This document shows, piece by piece, positions 1 to 5,320 of a stretch of DNA of 5,649 bases. A program made the translations under genes and the position numbers. Location: NCBI GenBank assembly GCA_014379395.1, contig JACMLV010000274.1, positions 1-5,649 of the forward strand, in the 5' to 3' direction. Each line of letters begins with the position of its first letter. Within the stretch, counting starts at the first letter, position 1. This DNA is from Burkholderiaceae bacterium (GTDB lineage Bacteria; Pseudomonadota; Gammaproteobacteria; Burkholderiales; Burkholderiaceae_D). The notes beneath the pieces were generated by a model. The model made no database searches. It was not told the DNA's origin and was given only the letters and a program-made list of their open reading frames with translations.

Positions 1-305
1 ACCAGGCACAGGCCGACATCCTCTCCGCGCTGACGATCAAAAAACCAACTTTACATACCCAATTGACCCTCTTGTAGTGGAGCGTTTTTAAGGCGCCACT
101 ATATGAATCAATGACTTACGTGTTTAACTGTCGAACTCGGGTATTCAAGTTTTCCTCTGCCTCGGGGCGCACCGCACCAAGTCTTCAGAACACGAGTATA
201 TGCAACATTGCCAATTGAAAATATCACCGATTGTCACGGACTGGGCGCCTGCACCCCGCGCAGCCCGGAGCCGGGCGCGCCGCCGCTTTCCGCCGGCGCC
301 AACCC
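1..305. other. AT-richer intergenic region downstream of paaX, no supported gene
   Basis: No convincing complete gene is visible. Positions 1-240 are clearly AT-richer than the rest of the window, and 241-305 return to high GC as the 3' flank of paaX. Frame 3 stays open from the window edge to a TAG at 75-77, and its first ten codons have the high-GC third positions of local genes, so it could be the last codons of a gene entering from the left; it is too short to call. A minus-strand ATG at 19-17 also runs off the edge. The stretch 263-276 can form a 5-bp GC stem with a 4-nt loop just past the paaX stop, but there is no T-run after it in the paaX direction, so a canonical paaX terminator is not visible. 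Confidence 0.6.
73..103. other. Imperfect inverted repeat (hairpin) in the left intergenic region
   Basis: TAGTGG at 75-80 is the exact reverse complement of CCACTA at 96-101. The stem can be extended by two outer pairs (one G-T) and by GC/GC (82-83 with 93-94) after an A/G mismatch, leaving a loop of about 9 nt that contains TTTTT. No T-run follows on either side, so it is not a standard intrinsic terminator. It could be a protein-binding palindrome, a weak terminator for a gene to the left, or chance. Confidence 0.35.
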
Positions 306-1235
306 TCAGCGCAAGCCACCGAAGCGCTGGTAGAACGCCTCGTCGACCGGCCCCGCCTGCTCGTCCTCGCGCCGCAGGGCGGCCATGATGTATTCCTCGG
401 CGCCGGCGTACAGGCGGCGGTACAGCTGGCGCGTCAGCTCGTAGGCCTGGGCCCCCGGCCACGGCGCCGGCAGCAGTTCGACCGGCAGGTGCGGGTCGTG
501 CAGCTGGACCCGGCGGTAGGCGTGGATCAGCAGCGTGCGCATCGCGAAGGCTTGCTCGGGCGGCACGGCGGGCAGGTCGTCCAACAGGCCCAGCAGCGGC
601 TCGAAGCGGGCGATGAACAGCTCGTAGCCGCCGACCACGCCCGACAGGTCCCAGCCCTCGTCGACCAGGTCGCGCAGCGGCCGCTTGCTCACGCCCTGCG
701 CCTCGCTGGCGCGGCACACGTAGAGCTTGCCGCGCAGCTTGGTGCGGCTCAGGATCTCGTCGAGCGCCTTGGGGTCGGCCGCCGGGTGGATGAAGACCCC
801 CGGCGCCGTCATGCTGTAGCCCTCCCACAACATCTCCTTGCGCAGCAGGCCGCGCCCGACCGCGTCGATGCTGCCGGCCGGCCCCATCACGATGGTCCAG
901 CTGCCGTCCCAGTGCGTCATCAGGGGCGCGTAGATGCGCGCGTTGGCGCGCTCGAAGCGGGCCAGCGCCTCCGGCATGATCGAGTACGAGCTGCGCCGGC
1001 CGTCGCGGCTGGCGCCCAGCCAGCCGTCCTGCGCCAGCCGGAACACGCTGGTGCGCAGCAGGCGGTCGTTCACGCCGAACGGCGCCAGCAGTTCGATCAG
1101 GCTGCCCAGCCAGGCCACGCCGCCGTGCACGGCGATGCTGTCGCCGAGGATGGTCATCACGAGCGACTTCGAGCGCGGCGGATCGGCCGCCAGCAGCTGG
1201 GCCATCCATTCGCGACTGGTCAACAAATTTTTCAT
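306..1235 (-). CDS. paaX: PaaX family transcriptional repressor of phenylacetate catabolism
   Basis: Encodes 309 aa, close to the roughly 316 aa of E. coli PaaX. PaaX proteins repress paa operons and release DNA when phenylacetyl-CoA binds. The N-terminal third (about residues 20-90) is the PaaX winged-helix DNA-binding domain, with GDSIAVHGGVAWLGSLI, then RTSVFRLAQDGWL at 61-73 and the wing GRRSSYS at 79-85. The middle (about 105-195) matches the central domain of the family, including WDGSWTIV at 109-116 and EMLWEGY at 134-140. The C-terminal domain has LLIHAYRRVQLHDPHLPVELLP at about 235-256 (quoted in part from the family signature region) and ends in YQRFGGLR, where E. coli PaaX has FQRFGGL followed by a short extra tail. 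The ATG at 1235 is preceded by GAGAAG (1245-1240, minus strand) with a 4-nt gap. It is transcribed away from paaA, and an operator in the shared gap would allow autoregulation. No damage is seen. Confidence 0.95.
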   Translation of the reverse strand: MKNLLTSREWMAQLLAADPPRSKSLVMTILGDSIAVHGGVAWLGSLIELLAPFGVNDRLLRTSVFRLAQDGWLGASRDGRRSSYSIMPEALARFERANARIYAPLMTHWDGSWTIVMGPAGSIDAVGRGLLRKEMLWEGYSMTAPGVFIHPAADPKALDEILSRTKLRGKLYVCRASEAQGVSKRPLRDLVDEGWDLSGVVGGYELFIARFEPLLGLLDDLPAVPPEQAFAMRTLLIHAYRRVQLHDPHLPVELLPAPWPGAQAYELTRQLYRRLYAGAEEYIMAALRREDEQAGPVDEAFYQRFGGLR

Positions 1236-1273
1236 CGGTCTTCTCGCAGGGAAAACGAGAGTTTACTTGGCGG

Positions 1274-1297
1274 CGGCCGCATCCGGCCGGTTTTTTT
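1274..1297 (+). terminator. Intrinsic-terminator-like hairpin, plus-strand orientation, in the paaX leader
   Basis: CGGCCG at 1274-1279 pairs with CGGCCG at 1284-1289 around the 4-nt loop CATC, and one G is followed by seven T (1291-1297). Read on the plus strand, this is the classic GC stem plus U-tract. It lies upstream of the paaA promoter and inside the probable 5' leader of paaX. It could stop plus-strand transcription antisense to paaX from running into the paaA promoter. On the paaX (minus) transcript the hairpin still forms, but the run becomes A residues in front of it, so it should not terminate there. Activity is inferred from shape only. Confidence 0.4.
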
Positions 1298-1323
1298 GCG
1301 ATCACGGTTTCCAATATCTGACA

Positions 1324-1344
1324 TTGAATTTAAAAATGATTCAA
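1324..1344. promoter_or_regulatory. Candidate PaaX operator: TTGAAT-N9-ATTCAA inverted repeat
   Basis: TTGAAT at 1324-1329 and ATTCAA at 1339-1344 form a perfect 6-bp inverted repeat with a 9-bp AT-rich centre, in the gap between the divergent paaX and paaA genes. It includes TGATTC at 1337-1342, which as I recall is a half-site of the E. coli PaaX operator (TGATTC, 27 bp, GAATCA); the second half-site is not present at that spacing here. The repeat ends 8 bp before the proposed paaA -35 box, and its right arm read on the minus strand (TTGAAT) could serve as a paaX -35 box. Position and symmetry are seen; binding by PaaX is inference. Confidence 0.5.
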
Positions 1345-1381
1345 AAAAAGTGTGTACAACGTTGAAGCTGTATCCTATTAT
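1343..1381 (+). promoter_or_regulatory. Predicted sigma70-type promoter of the paaABCDE operon
   Basis: TGTACA at 1353-1358 (4 of 6 match to TTGACA) and TATTAT at 1376-1381 (5 of 6 match to TATAAT) are separated by exactly 17 bp. A run of seven A (1343-1349) just upstream could act as an UP element. The spacer contains the palindrome CAACGTTG (1357-1364, overlapping the end of the -35 box), a possible further protein site. Transcription would start near 1388, leaving a leader of roughly 45 nt before paaA. No equally good minus-strand promoter for paaX was found: TTGAAT (1344-1339) has only weak -10 candidates 17-20 bp downstream. Confidence 0.55.
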
Positions 1382-1390
1382 TCAAGGCAT

Positions 1391-1410
1391 GGGGCGCCGC
1401 GACGCGCCCT
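1391..1410 (+). other. GC stem-loop in the paaA 5' leader
   Basis: GGGCGC at 1392-1397 pairs with GCGCCC at 1404-1409 around a 6-nt loop, with an added G-U pair (1391/1410). If transcription starts near 1388, the stem sits at the very 5' end of the operon mRNA and stops 7 nt before the paaA ribosome binding site, leaving that site free. Such a placement could protect the mRNA 5' end. As DNA it is also an inverted repeat just downstream of the start point, where a repressor could bind. Either role is inference. Confidence 0.4.
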
Positions 1411-1432
1411 TGACCGCGAGGAGACATACAAC

Positions 1433-2419
1433 ATGTACGCACAAATGGTTGAAACCGGCCTCAAGACGGTCCGCACGGCGGACCAGATGGACGTCGAGGA
1501 GCGCGCCTTCCAGGCCCGCATCGACGCCGGCGTCAAGATCGAGGCCAAGGACTGGATGCCCGAGGCCTACCGCAAGACCCTGATCCGCCAGATTTCCCAG
1601 CACGCCCATTCGGAGATCGTCGGCCAGCTGCCCGAGGGCAACTGGGTGACGCGCGCGCCGACCCTGGAGCGCAAGTCGATCCTGCTGGCCAAGATCCAGG
1701 ACGAGGCCGGCCACGGCCTGTACCTCTACAGCGCGGCCGAGACGCTCGGCGTGGCGCGCGAGGATCTGCTCGAGGCGCTGCACGCCGGCAAGGCCAAGTA
1801 TTCGAGCATCTTCAACTACCCGACCCTGTCGTGGGCCGACATGGGCGCCATCGGCTGGCTGGTCGACGGCTCGGCCATCATCAACCAGATCCCGCTGTGC
1901 CGCTGCTCCTACGGCCCCTACGCGCGCGCCATGACCCGGGTCTGCAAGGAGGAGTCGTTCCATGCCCGCCAGGGCTACGACATCATGATGAGCCTGTGCC
2001 AGGGCACGCCCGAGCAGAAGGCGATGGCGCAGGACGCGCTCGACCGCTGGTGGTGGCCGTCCCTGATGATGTTCGGCCCGTCCGACGGCGAGTCGGTCAA
2101 CAGCGCGCAGTCGGCGCAGTGGCGCATCAAGCTGTTCTCCAACGACGAGCTGCGCCAGCGCATGGTCGACCAGACCATCCCGCAGATCGAATACCTGGGC
2201 CTGAAGGTGCCGGATCAGAGCGCCAAGCTCGACCCGGCCACCGGGCGCTACACGTTCGGCGCGCTCGACTGGGACGAATTCCACGCCGTGCTGCGCGGCG
2301 ACGGCCCGTGCAACCGCGAGCGCCTCGAGACCCGCGTCAAGGCCTACGAGGACGGGCGCTGGTTCCGCGACGCGCTCGGCGCCTACGCCGACAAACAGGC
2401 CAAGCGCGCCGCCGCCTGA
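1433..2419 (+). CDS. paaA: Phenylacetyl-CoA 1,2-epoxidase, catalytic subunit PaaA
   Basis: Encodes 328 aa (E. coli PaaA about 309). It is the catalytic subunit of the ring-1,2-phenylacetyl-CoA epoxidase, a cytoplasmic bacterial multicomponent diiron monooxygenase. The four-helix ferritin-like core is complete: E61 in HSEIVGQ, the first ExxH as E91-H94 in QDEAGH, an acidic residue in WLVDG (D145), and the second ExxH as E174-H177 in CKEESFH. Other conserved stretches are KYSSIFNYPTLSWAD (122-136), PLCRCSYGPYARAM (154-167) and FSNDELRQR (235-243). I chose the ATG at 1433 because GAGGAG (1418-1423) precedes it by 9 nt; the same frame is open further upstream to an ATG at 1352, but that one lies on the predicted -35 box and adds residues with no family resemblance. 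First gene of the operon, 59 bp before paaB. Confidence 0.96.
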   Translation: MYAQMVETGLKTVRTADQMDVEERAFQARIDAGVKIEAKDWMPEAYRKTLIRQISQHAHSEIVGQLPEGNWVTRAPTLERKSILLAKIQDEAGHGLYLYSAAETLGVAREDLLEALHAGKAKYSSIFNYPTLSWADMGAIGWLVDGSAIINQIPLCRCSYGPYARAMTRVCKEESFHARQGYDIMMSLCQGTPEQKAMAQDALDRWWWPSLMMFGPSDGESVNSAQSAQWRIKLFSNDELRQRMVDQTIPQIEYLGLKVPDQSAKLDPATGRYTFGALDWDEFHAVLRGDGPCNRERLETRVKAYEDGRWFRDALGAYADKQAKRAAA

Positions 2420-2421
2420 AC

Positions 2422-2466
2422 GACCAGTTAGACCAGTTAGACCAGTTAGACCAGTTAGACCAGTTC
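2422..2466. repeat. 9-bp tandem repeat (about 5 copies) between paaA and paaB
   Basis: The unit GACCAGTTA occurs at 2422-2430, 2431-2439, 2440-2448 and 2449-2457, followed by an 8-of-9 match at 2458-2466 (GACCAGTTC). All full copies are identical. The array begins 3 nt after the paaA stop and ends 1 nt before the AAGGAG of paaB, so it fills almost the whole gap. Each copy carries TAG in one frame, and read-through in another frame would give repeated DQL. Copy-number change would alter the distance between paaA and paaB without changing a protein. Confidence 0.95.
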
Positions 2467-2467
2467 T

Positions 2468-2473
2468 AAGGAG
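2468..2473 (+). promoter_or_regulatory. Strong ribosome binding site of paaB
   Basis: AAGGAG lies 5 nt before the ATG at 2479. This decides the start: a GTG at 2476 in the same frame would be only 2 nt away, and the ATG at 2474 is in another frame. It directly abuts the tandem repeat. Confidence 0.75.
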
Positions 2474-2478
2474 ATGTG

Positions 2479-2763
2479 ATGAGTACCGATTGGCCCCTGT
2501 GGGAAGTTTTCATTCGCAGCCAGCACGGCCTGGCGCACAAGCATGTCGGCAGCCTGCACGCGTCCGACGCGCAGATGGCGGTCAACAACGCGCGCGACGT
2601 TTATCTGCGCCGCAACGAGGGCGTCAGCATCTGGGTGGTGCGCGCGGCCGACATCGTGGCCAGCAGCCCGGGCGACAAAGAGGCGCTGTTCGATCCGTCG
2701 AACAGCAAGGTGTACCGCCACCCGACCTTCTTTCCGATGCCGGAAGAAGTCAAGAACCTGTGA
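2479..2763 (+). CDS. paaB: Phenylacetyl-CoA 1,2-epoxidase subunit PaaB
   Basis: Encodes 94 aa, the usual size (E. coli about 95). PaaB is a small non-catalytic subunit that bridges PaaAC units in the epoxidase complex and is needed for full activity. Family signatures are the N-terminal WPLWEVFIRSQHGLAHKHVGSLHA (W5 to A28; key residues WEVF and HKHVGS), ALxNARDVYxRR-like AVNNARDVYLRRNEG (34-48), SIWVV (50-54) and the C-terminal YRHPTFF (79-85). No signal peptide or membrane segment. It is 13 bp from paaC, so the two are probably translated from one message. The upstream gap is filled by the 9-bp repeat array, which could affect coupling with paaA. Confidence 0.95.
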   Translation: MSTDWPLWEVFIRSQHGLAHKHVGSLHASDAQMAVNNARDVYLRRNEGVSIWVVRAADIVASSPGDKEALFDPSNSKVYRHPTFFPMPEEVKNL

Positions 2764-2776
2764 TGCGAGGTTGACC

Positions 2777-3529
2777 GTGGACGATAAAGTCAATTACCTG
2801 CTGCGCCTGGGCGACAACTGCCTGATCCTGAGCCAGCGCCTGTCGCAGTTGTGCGGCAAGGGGCCGGCGATGGAGGAGGACATGGCGTTGAGCAATGTCG
2901 CGCTCGACCTGCTGGGCCAGACCCGGCTCTGGCTCGGCTATGCCGGCGAACTGGAGGGCCGGCAGCGCGACCCCGACCAGCTGGCCTTCCTGCGCGACGC
3001 GCACGAGTTCAAGAACTGCCTGCTGACCGAGCAGCAGAACGGCGACTACGGCGTGACCCTGATGCGCCAGTTCTACTTCGACGCCTACCACTACTTCCTG
3101 CTGCGTGGCCTGTGCGCGGCGAGCGATGCGCGCATTGCGCAGGTGGCCGAAAAGTCGCTCAAGGAGGTCACCTATCACCTGCGCCGCAGCGGCGACCTGG
3201 TGGTGCGCCTGGGCGACGGCACGGCCGAGAGCCACGCCCGCATGCAGGCCGCCGCCGAGCGCCTGTGGCCGTACACCGGCGAGCTGTTCGCCTATGACGA
3301 CGTCGAGCGCGCCATGCTGGCCGAGGGCGTCGCGCCCGATCCGGCGGCGCTGCGCGCCGACTGGCTGGCGCACGTGGCCGAGGTGTTCGAGGAGGCGACC
3401 TTGAATCGTCCGTCGCCCGAGGCCTGGATGCAAAAGGGCGGCAAGCAGGGCCGCCACACCGAGCACCTCGGCTTTCTGCTGGCGGAGATGCAGTTCCTCC
3501 AGCGCGCCTATCCCGGCGCCAAGTGGTGA
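2777..3529 (+). CDS. paaC: Phenylacetyl-CoA 1,2-epoxidase structural subunit PaaC
   Basis: Encodes 250 aa (E. coli about 248). PaaC has the same ferritin-like fold as PaaA, forms the stable AC heterodimer and binds no functional diiron centre. Matching stretches are YLLRLGDNCLILSQRL (7-22), LDLLGQTR (43-50), TEQQNGDYG (84-92), KEVTYHLRRS (129-138), LWPYTGELF (163-171) and the conserved end GGKQGRHTEHLGFLLAEMQFLQR with its HTEHLG at 227-232. The start is the GTG at 2777, preceded by GAGG (2767-2770) with a 6-nt gap; this gives the normal family N-terminus, whereas the first in-frame ATG would remove about 30 residues including LGDN. The end overlaps the paaD start. Confidence 0.95.
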   Translation: MDDKVNYLLRLGDNCLILSQRLSQLCGKGPAMEEDMALSNVALDLLGQTRLWLGYAGELEGRQRDPDQLAFLRDAHEFKNCLLTEQQNGDYGVTLMRQFYFDAYHYFLLRGLCAASDARIAQVAEKSLKEVTYHLRRSGDLVVRLGDGTAESHARMQAAAERLWPYTGELFAYDDVERAMLAEGVAPDPAALRADWLAHVAEVFEEATLNRPSPEAWMQKGGKQGRHTEHLGFLLAEMQFLQRAYPGAKW

Positions 3530-4044
3530 GCGCCGTGGCCAGCGTGGAGCGGATCTGGGACTGGCTCGCCGACGTCGCGGACCCGGAGATTCCGGTCATC
3601 TCGGTGGTCGACCTGGGCATCGTGCGCGCGGTCGAACTGGCTGCCGACGGGGTCTGCACCGTCACCATCACGCCGACTTATTCCGGCTGCCCGGCGATGC
3701 GGGTGATCGCCGACGCGGTTGGCGATGCGCTGCGCGCCCGCGGCGTGGCCGAGGTGCGGGTGCTGAGCCAGCTGGCGCCGGCCTGGTCGACCGACTGGAT
3801 GAGCGAGGACGGACGCCGCAAGCTGCTCGAATACGGCGTCGCGCCGCCGGCCCAGAAGGTGGTCGACATCAGCGCGCTGAGCACCGGCGTGCGGCGCCAC
3901 GCCACGCCCGCGCCGCGGGTCGCCTGCCCGCTGTGCGGCAGCGTCCATACGAGCGTCGTCAGCCAGTTCGGTTCGACGCCCTGCAAGGCCCTGTACCGCT
4001 GCCTCGATTGCAGCGAGCCGTTCGATTATTTCAAGTGTCATTAG
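3526..4044 (+). CDS. paaD: PaaD, Fe-S assembly-type protein of the phenylacetate operon
   Basis: Encodes 172 aa (E. coli about 165). PaaD is required in vivo for epoxidase activity but is not a subunit of the purified enzyme; it is thought to help assemble Fe-S clusters, probably that of PaaE. Residues about 5-85 are a DUF59/MIP18-type domain with DPEIPVISVVDLGIVR (19-34) and TPTYSGCPAM (49-58), where C55 is the conserved cysteine. The C-terminal part is a zinc-ribbon-like segment with C134-P-L-C137 and C159-L-D-C162, plus C153. The GTG at 3526 forms a 4-bp GTGA overlap with the paaC stop, the arrangement expected for translational coupling. GTG codons at 3523 and 3535 are alternative starts differing by a few residues. 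After the stop comes a 139-bp gap with a REP-like element. Confidence 0.93.
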   Translation: MSAVASVERIWDWLADVADPEIPVISVVDLGIVRAVELAADGVCTVTITPTYSGCPAMRVIADAVGDALRARGVAEVRVLSQLAPAWSTDWMSEDGRRKLLEYGVAPPAQKVVDISALSTGVRRHATPAPRVACPLCGSVHTSVVSQFGSTPCKALYRCLDCSEPFDYFKCH

Positions 4045-4060
4045 TGCCGGTTTGATCCGC

Positions 4061-4137
4061 GTGGGCACAAAAGCGGTGCCCACCCTACATGAACAGTGGC
4101 GAGGAAAACGTAGGGTGGGAACGCAGTGTCCGCCACC
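4061..4137. repeat. REP-like pair of inverted palindromes between paaD and paaE
   Basis: The first palindrome is GTGGGCAC (4061-4068) and GTGCCCAC (4076-4083), a perfect 8-bp stem with a 7-nt loop. The string CCCACCCTAC (4079-4088) is repeated in reverse complement as GTAGGGTGGG (4110-4119), opening a second, weaker hairpin in which GGTGG (4114-4118) pairs with CCACC (4133-4137). The two units thus face each other 21 bp apart, the layout of a REPIN/BIME. From general knowledge, GTAGGGTGGGCAC-type palindromes are common between genes in Oxalobacteraceae and related genomes; I cannot count copies here. No T-run follows, so it is not a standard terminator, but strong folding could lower or stabilise paaD-paaE message. 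Confidence 0.7.
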
Positions 4138-4183
4138 GCGTCCAGGCGAAACACCAGTCATGCCCACATCAAGTGAGTAACTT

Positions 4184-5257
4184 ATGAGCAAATTTCATCC
4201 GCTGTCCGTTTCCCACGTCGCGCACGAGACGCGCGACACCATCGTCGTCACCTTCGCCGTGCCGCCGCAGCTGGCGCGCGAGTTCCAGTTCACCCAGGGC
4301 CAGCACCTGACCCTGCGCGCCCGCGTCAACGGCGCCGATCTGCGGCGCTCGTATTCGATCTGTTCGGCGGTGCACGACGGCACGCTGAAGGTGGCGATCA
4401 AGCGCGTGCCCGGCGGCCAGTTTTCGAGCTGGGCCTACGACACGCTCAAGCCCGGCGCCACGCTCGACGTGATGCCGCCGATGGGCCACTTCAACCTGCC
4501 GCTGGCGCCCGAGAACCGCAAGCACTATCTGGCCTTCGCGGCCGGCAGCGGCATCACGCCGATCATGTCGATCCTGAAGACCACGCTGCGCGCCGAGCCG
4601 CTCAGCCGCTTCACGCTGGTGTACGGCAACCGCGCTTCCTCGACGGTGATCTTCCGCGAGGCGCTCAGTGAATTGAAGGATCAATATCTTCAGCGCCTGA
4701 ACCTGGTCTACGTGATGAGCCGCGAGCAGCAGGATATCGAGCTGTTCAACGGCCGCATCACGCACGAGAAATGCGCGCAGCTGCTGCGTGGCTGGATCCG
4801 CGTGGCCGACGTCGACGCCGCCTTCGTCTGCGGCCCGGAGGACATGATGCAGGGCGTCTCGGCGGCGCTGCAGGAGGCTGGCCTGCCCAAGGCCAGCATC
4901 AAGATCGAGCTGTTCGCCGCCAGCATCCCGAAGCACGAGCACAAGCGCCGCGCCGCCACGCCGGGCGCGGCGCGCGGCACCGAGGTCACCGTCATCATGG
5001 ACGGCAACCACAGCACCTTCAGCATGGAGCAGGACAAGGAATCGGTGCTCGACGCCGGCCTGCGCCACGGCATCGACATGCGCTATTCGTGCAAGGGCGG
5101 GGTCTGTTCGACCTGCCGCTGCAAGGTCGTCGAGGGCAAGGTCGACATGGACGTCAACTACGCGCTGGAGGACTACGAGATCGCGGCCGGCTTCGTGCTC
5201 AGCTGCCAGAGCTTCCCGGCCAGCGCCTCGCTGGTGCTCGACTTCGACCAGGCCTGA
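4184..5257 (+). CDS. paaE: Phenylacetyl-CoA 1,2-epoxidase reductase PaaE
   Basis: Encodes 357 aa (E. coli about 356). It passes electrons from NADPH to the PaaABC oxygenase through FAD and a plant-type [2Fe-2S] cluster. The N-terminal ferredoxin-reductase FAD domain (about 1-105) has RSYS at 55-58 and the following KRVPGGQFSSW (73-83). The NAD(P)-binding domain (about 110-225) has GSGITPIMS (121-129), YGNR (147-150) and CGPEDMM (216-222). The C-terminal ferredoxin domain (about 266-355) has C303-x4-C308-x2-C311 and C341 in LSC, all four cluster ligands. The ATG at 4184 has a modest ribosome site, AAGTGAG (4171-4177), 6 nt away. The gap to paaD is the longest inside the operon and contains the REP-like element; no separate promoter was evident. 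Confidence 0.96.
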   Translation: MSKFHPLSVSHVAHETRDTIVVTFAVPPQLAREFQFTQGQHLTLRARVNGADLRRSYSICSAVHDGTLKVAIKRVPGGQFSSWAYDTLKPGATLDVMPPMGHFNLPLAPENRKHYLAFAAGSGITPIMSILKTTLRAEPLSRFTLVYGNRASSTVIFREALSELKDQYLQRLNLVYVMSREQQDIELFNGRITHEKCAQLLRGWIRVADVDAAFVCGPEDMMQGVSAALQEAGLPKASIKIELFAASIPKHEHKRRAATPGAARGTEVTVIMDGNHSTFSMEQDKESVLDAGLRHGIDMRYSCKGGVCSTCRCKVVEGKVDMDVNYALEDYEIAAGFVLSCQSFPASASLVLDFDQA

Positions 5258-5263
5258 CGGCCC

Positions 5264-5303
5264 CGCAACCCATCGCAACCCATCGCCACCCATCGCCACC
5301 CAT
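5264..5303. repeat. 10-bp tandem repeat (4 copies) between paaE and paaG
   Basis: Two copies of CGCAACCCAT (5264-5273, 5274-5283) are followed by two copies of CGCCACCCAT (5284-5293, 5294-5303), differing at one base, and then by a degenerate remnant (CACCAC, 5304-5309). The array fills the gap between the paaE stop (5255-5257) and the weak ribosome site of the next gene. The A-to-C variant being paired (AABB) suggests stepwise duplication. No function is visible. Confidence 0.93.
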
Positions 5304-5320
5304 CACCACAGCGAGAATCC

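Noticed and set aside
3..77. Possible C-terminal tail of a gene entering from the left (frame 3, stop at 75-77)
   Set aside because: About 24 codons only, no recognisable family, and the codon bias fades after ten codons; it needs sequence outside the window.
263..276. GC hairpin after paaX as its terminator
   Set aside because: The stem is short and no T-run follows in the minus-strand direction.
145..1314. Long minus-strand open frame of 389 codons overlapping paaX in another frame
   Set aside because: Its product is dominated by Arg, Ala and Gly, as expected from an out-of-frame reading of GC-rich DNA, while the paaX frame matches the family from end to end.
1352..1432. Upstream ATG start giving PaaA 27 extra residues
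   Set aside because: It overlaps the predicted -35 box, lacks a ribosome site, and the added residues do not resemble PaaA; the ATG at 1433 has GAGGAG in front.
231..1583. 450-codon plus-strand open frame antisense to paaX and running into paaA
   Set aside because: It resembles no family, is rich in Arg, Ala and Gln, and crosses the paaA promoter and start; it is a GC-rich shadow.
1382..2284. 300-codon minus-strand frame antisense to paaA
   Set aside because: Low-complexity Arg/Ala/Val/Gly/Leu content opposite a well-matched PaaA; no ribosome site of its own was convincing.
2422..2466. Tandem repeats as a CRISPR array
   Set aside because: The units are 9 bp and directly adjacent, without spacers; no cas genes are present.
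4169..5299. 376-codon minus-strand frame antisense to paaE
   Set aside because: Exact antisense of a fully motif-complete PaaE; the composition is that of a mirror frame.
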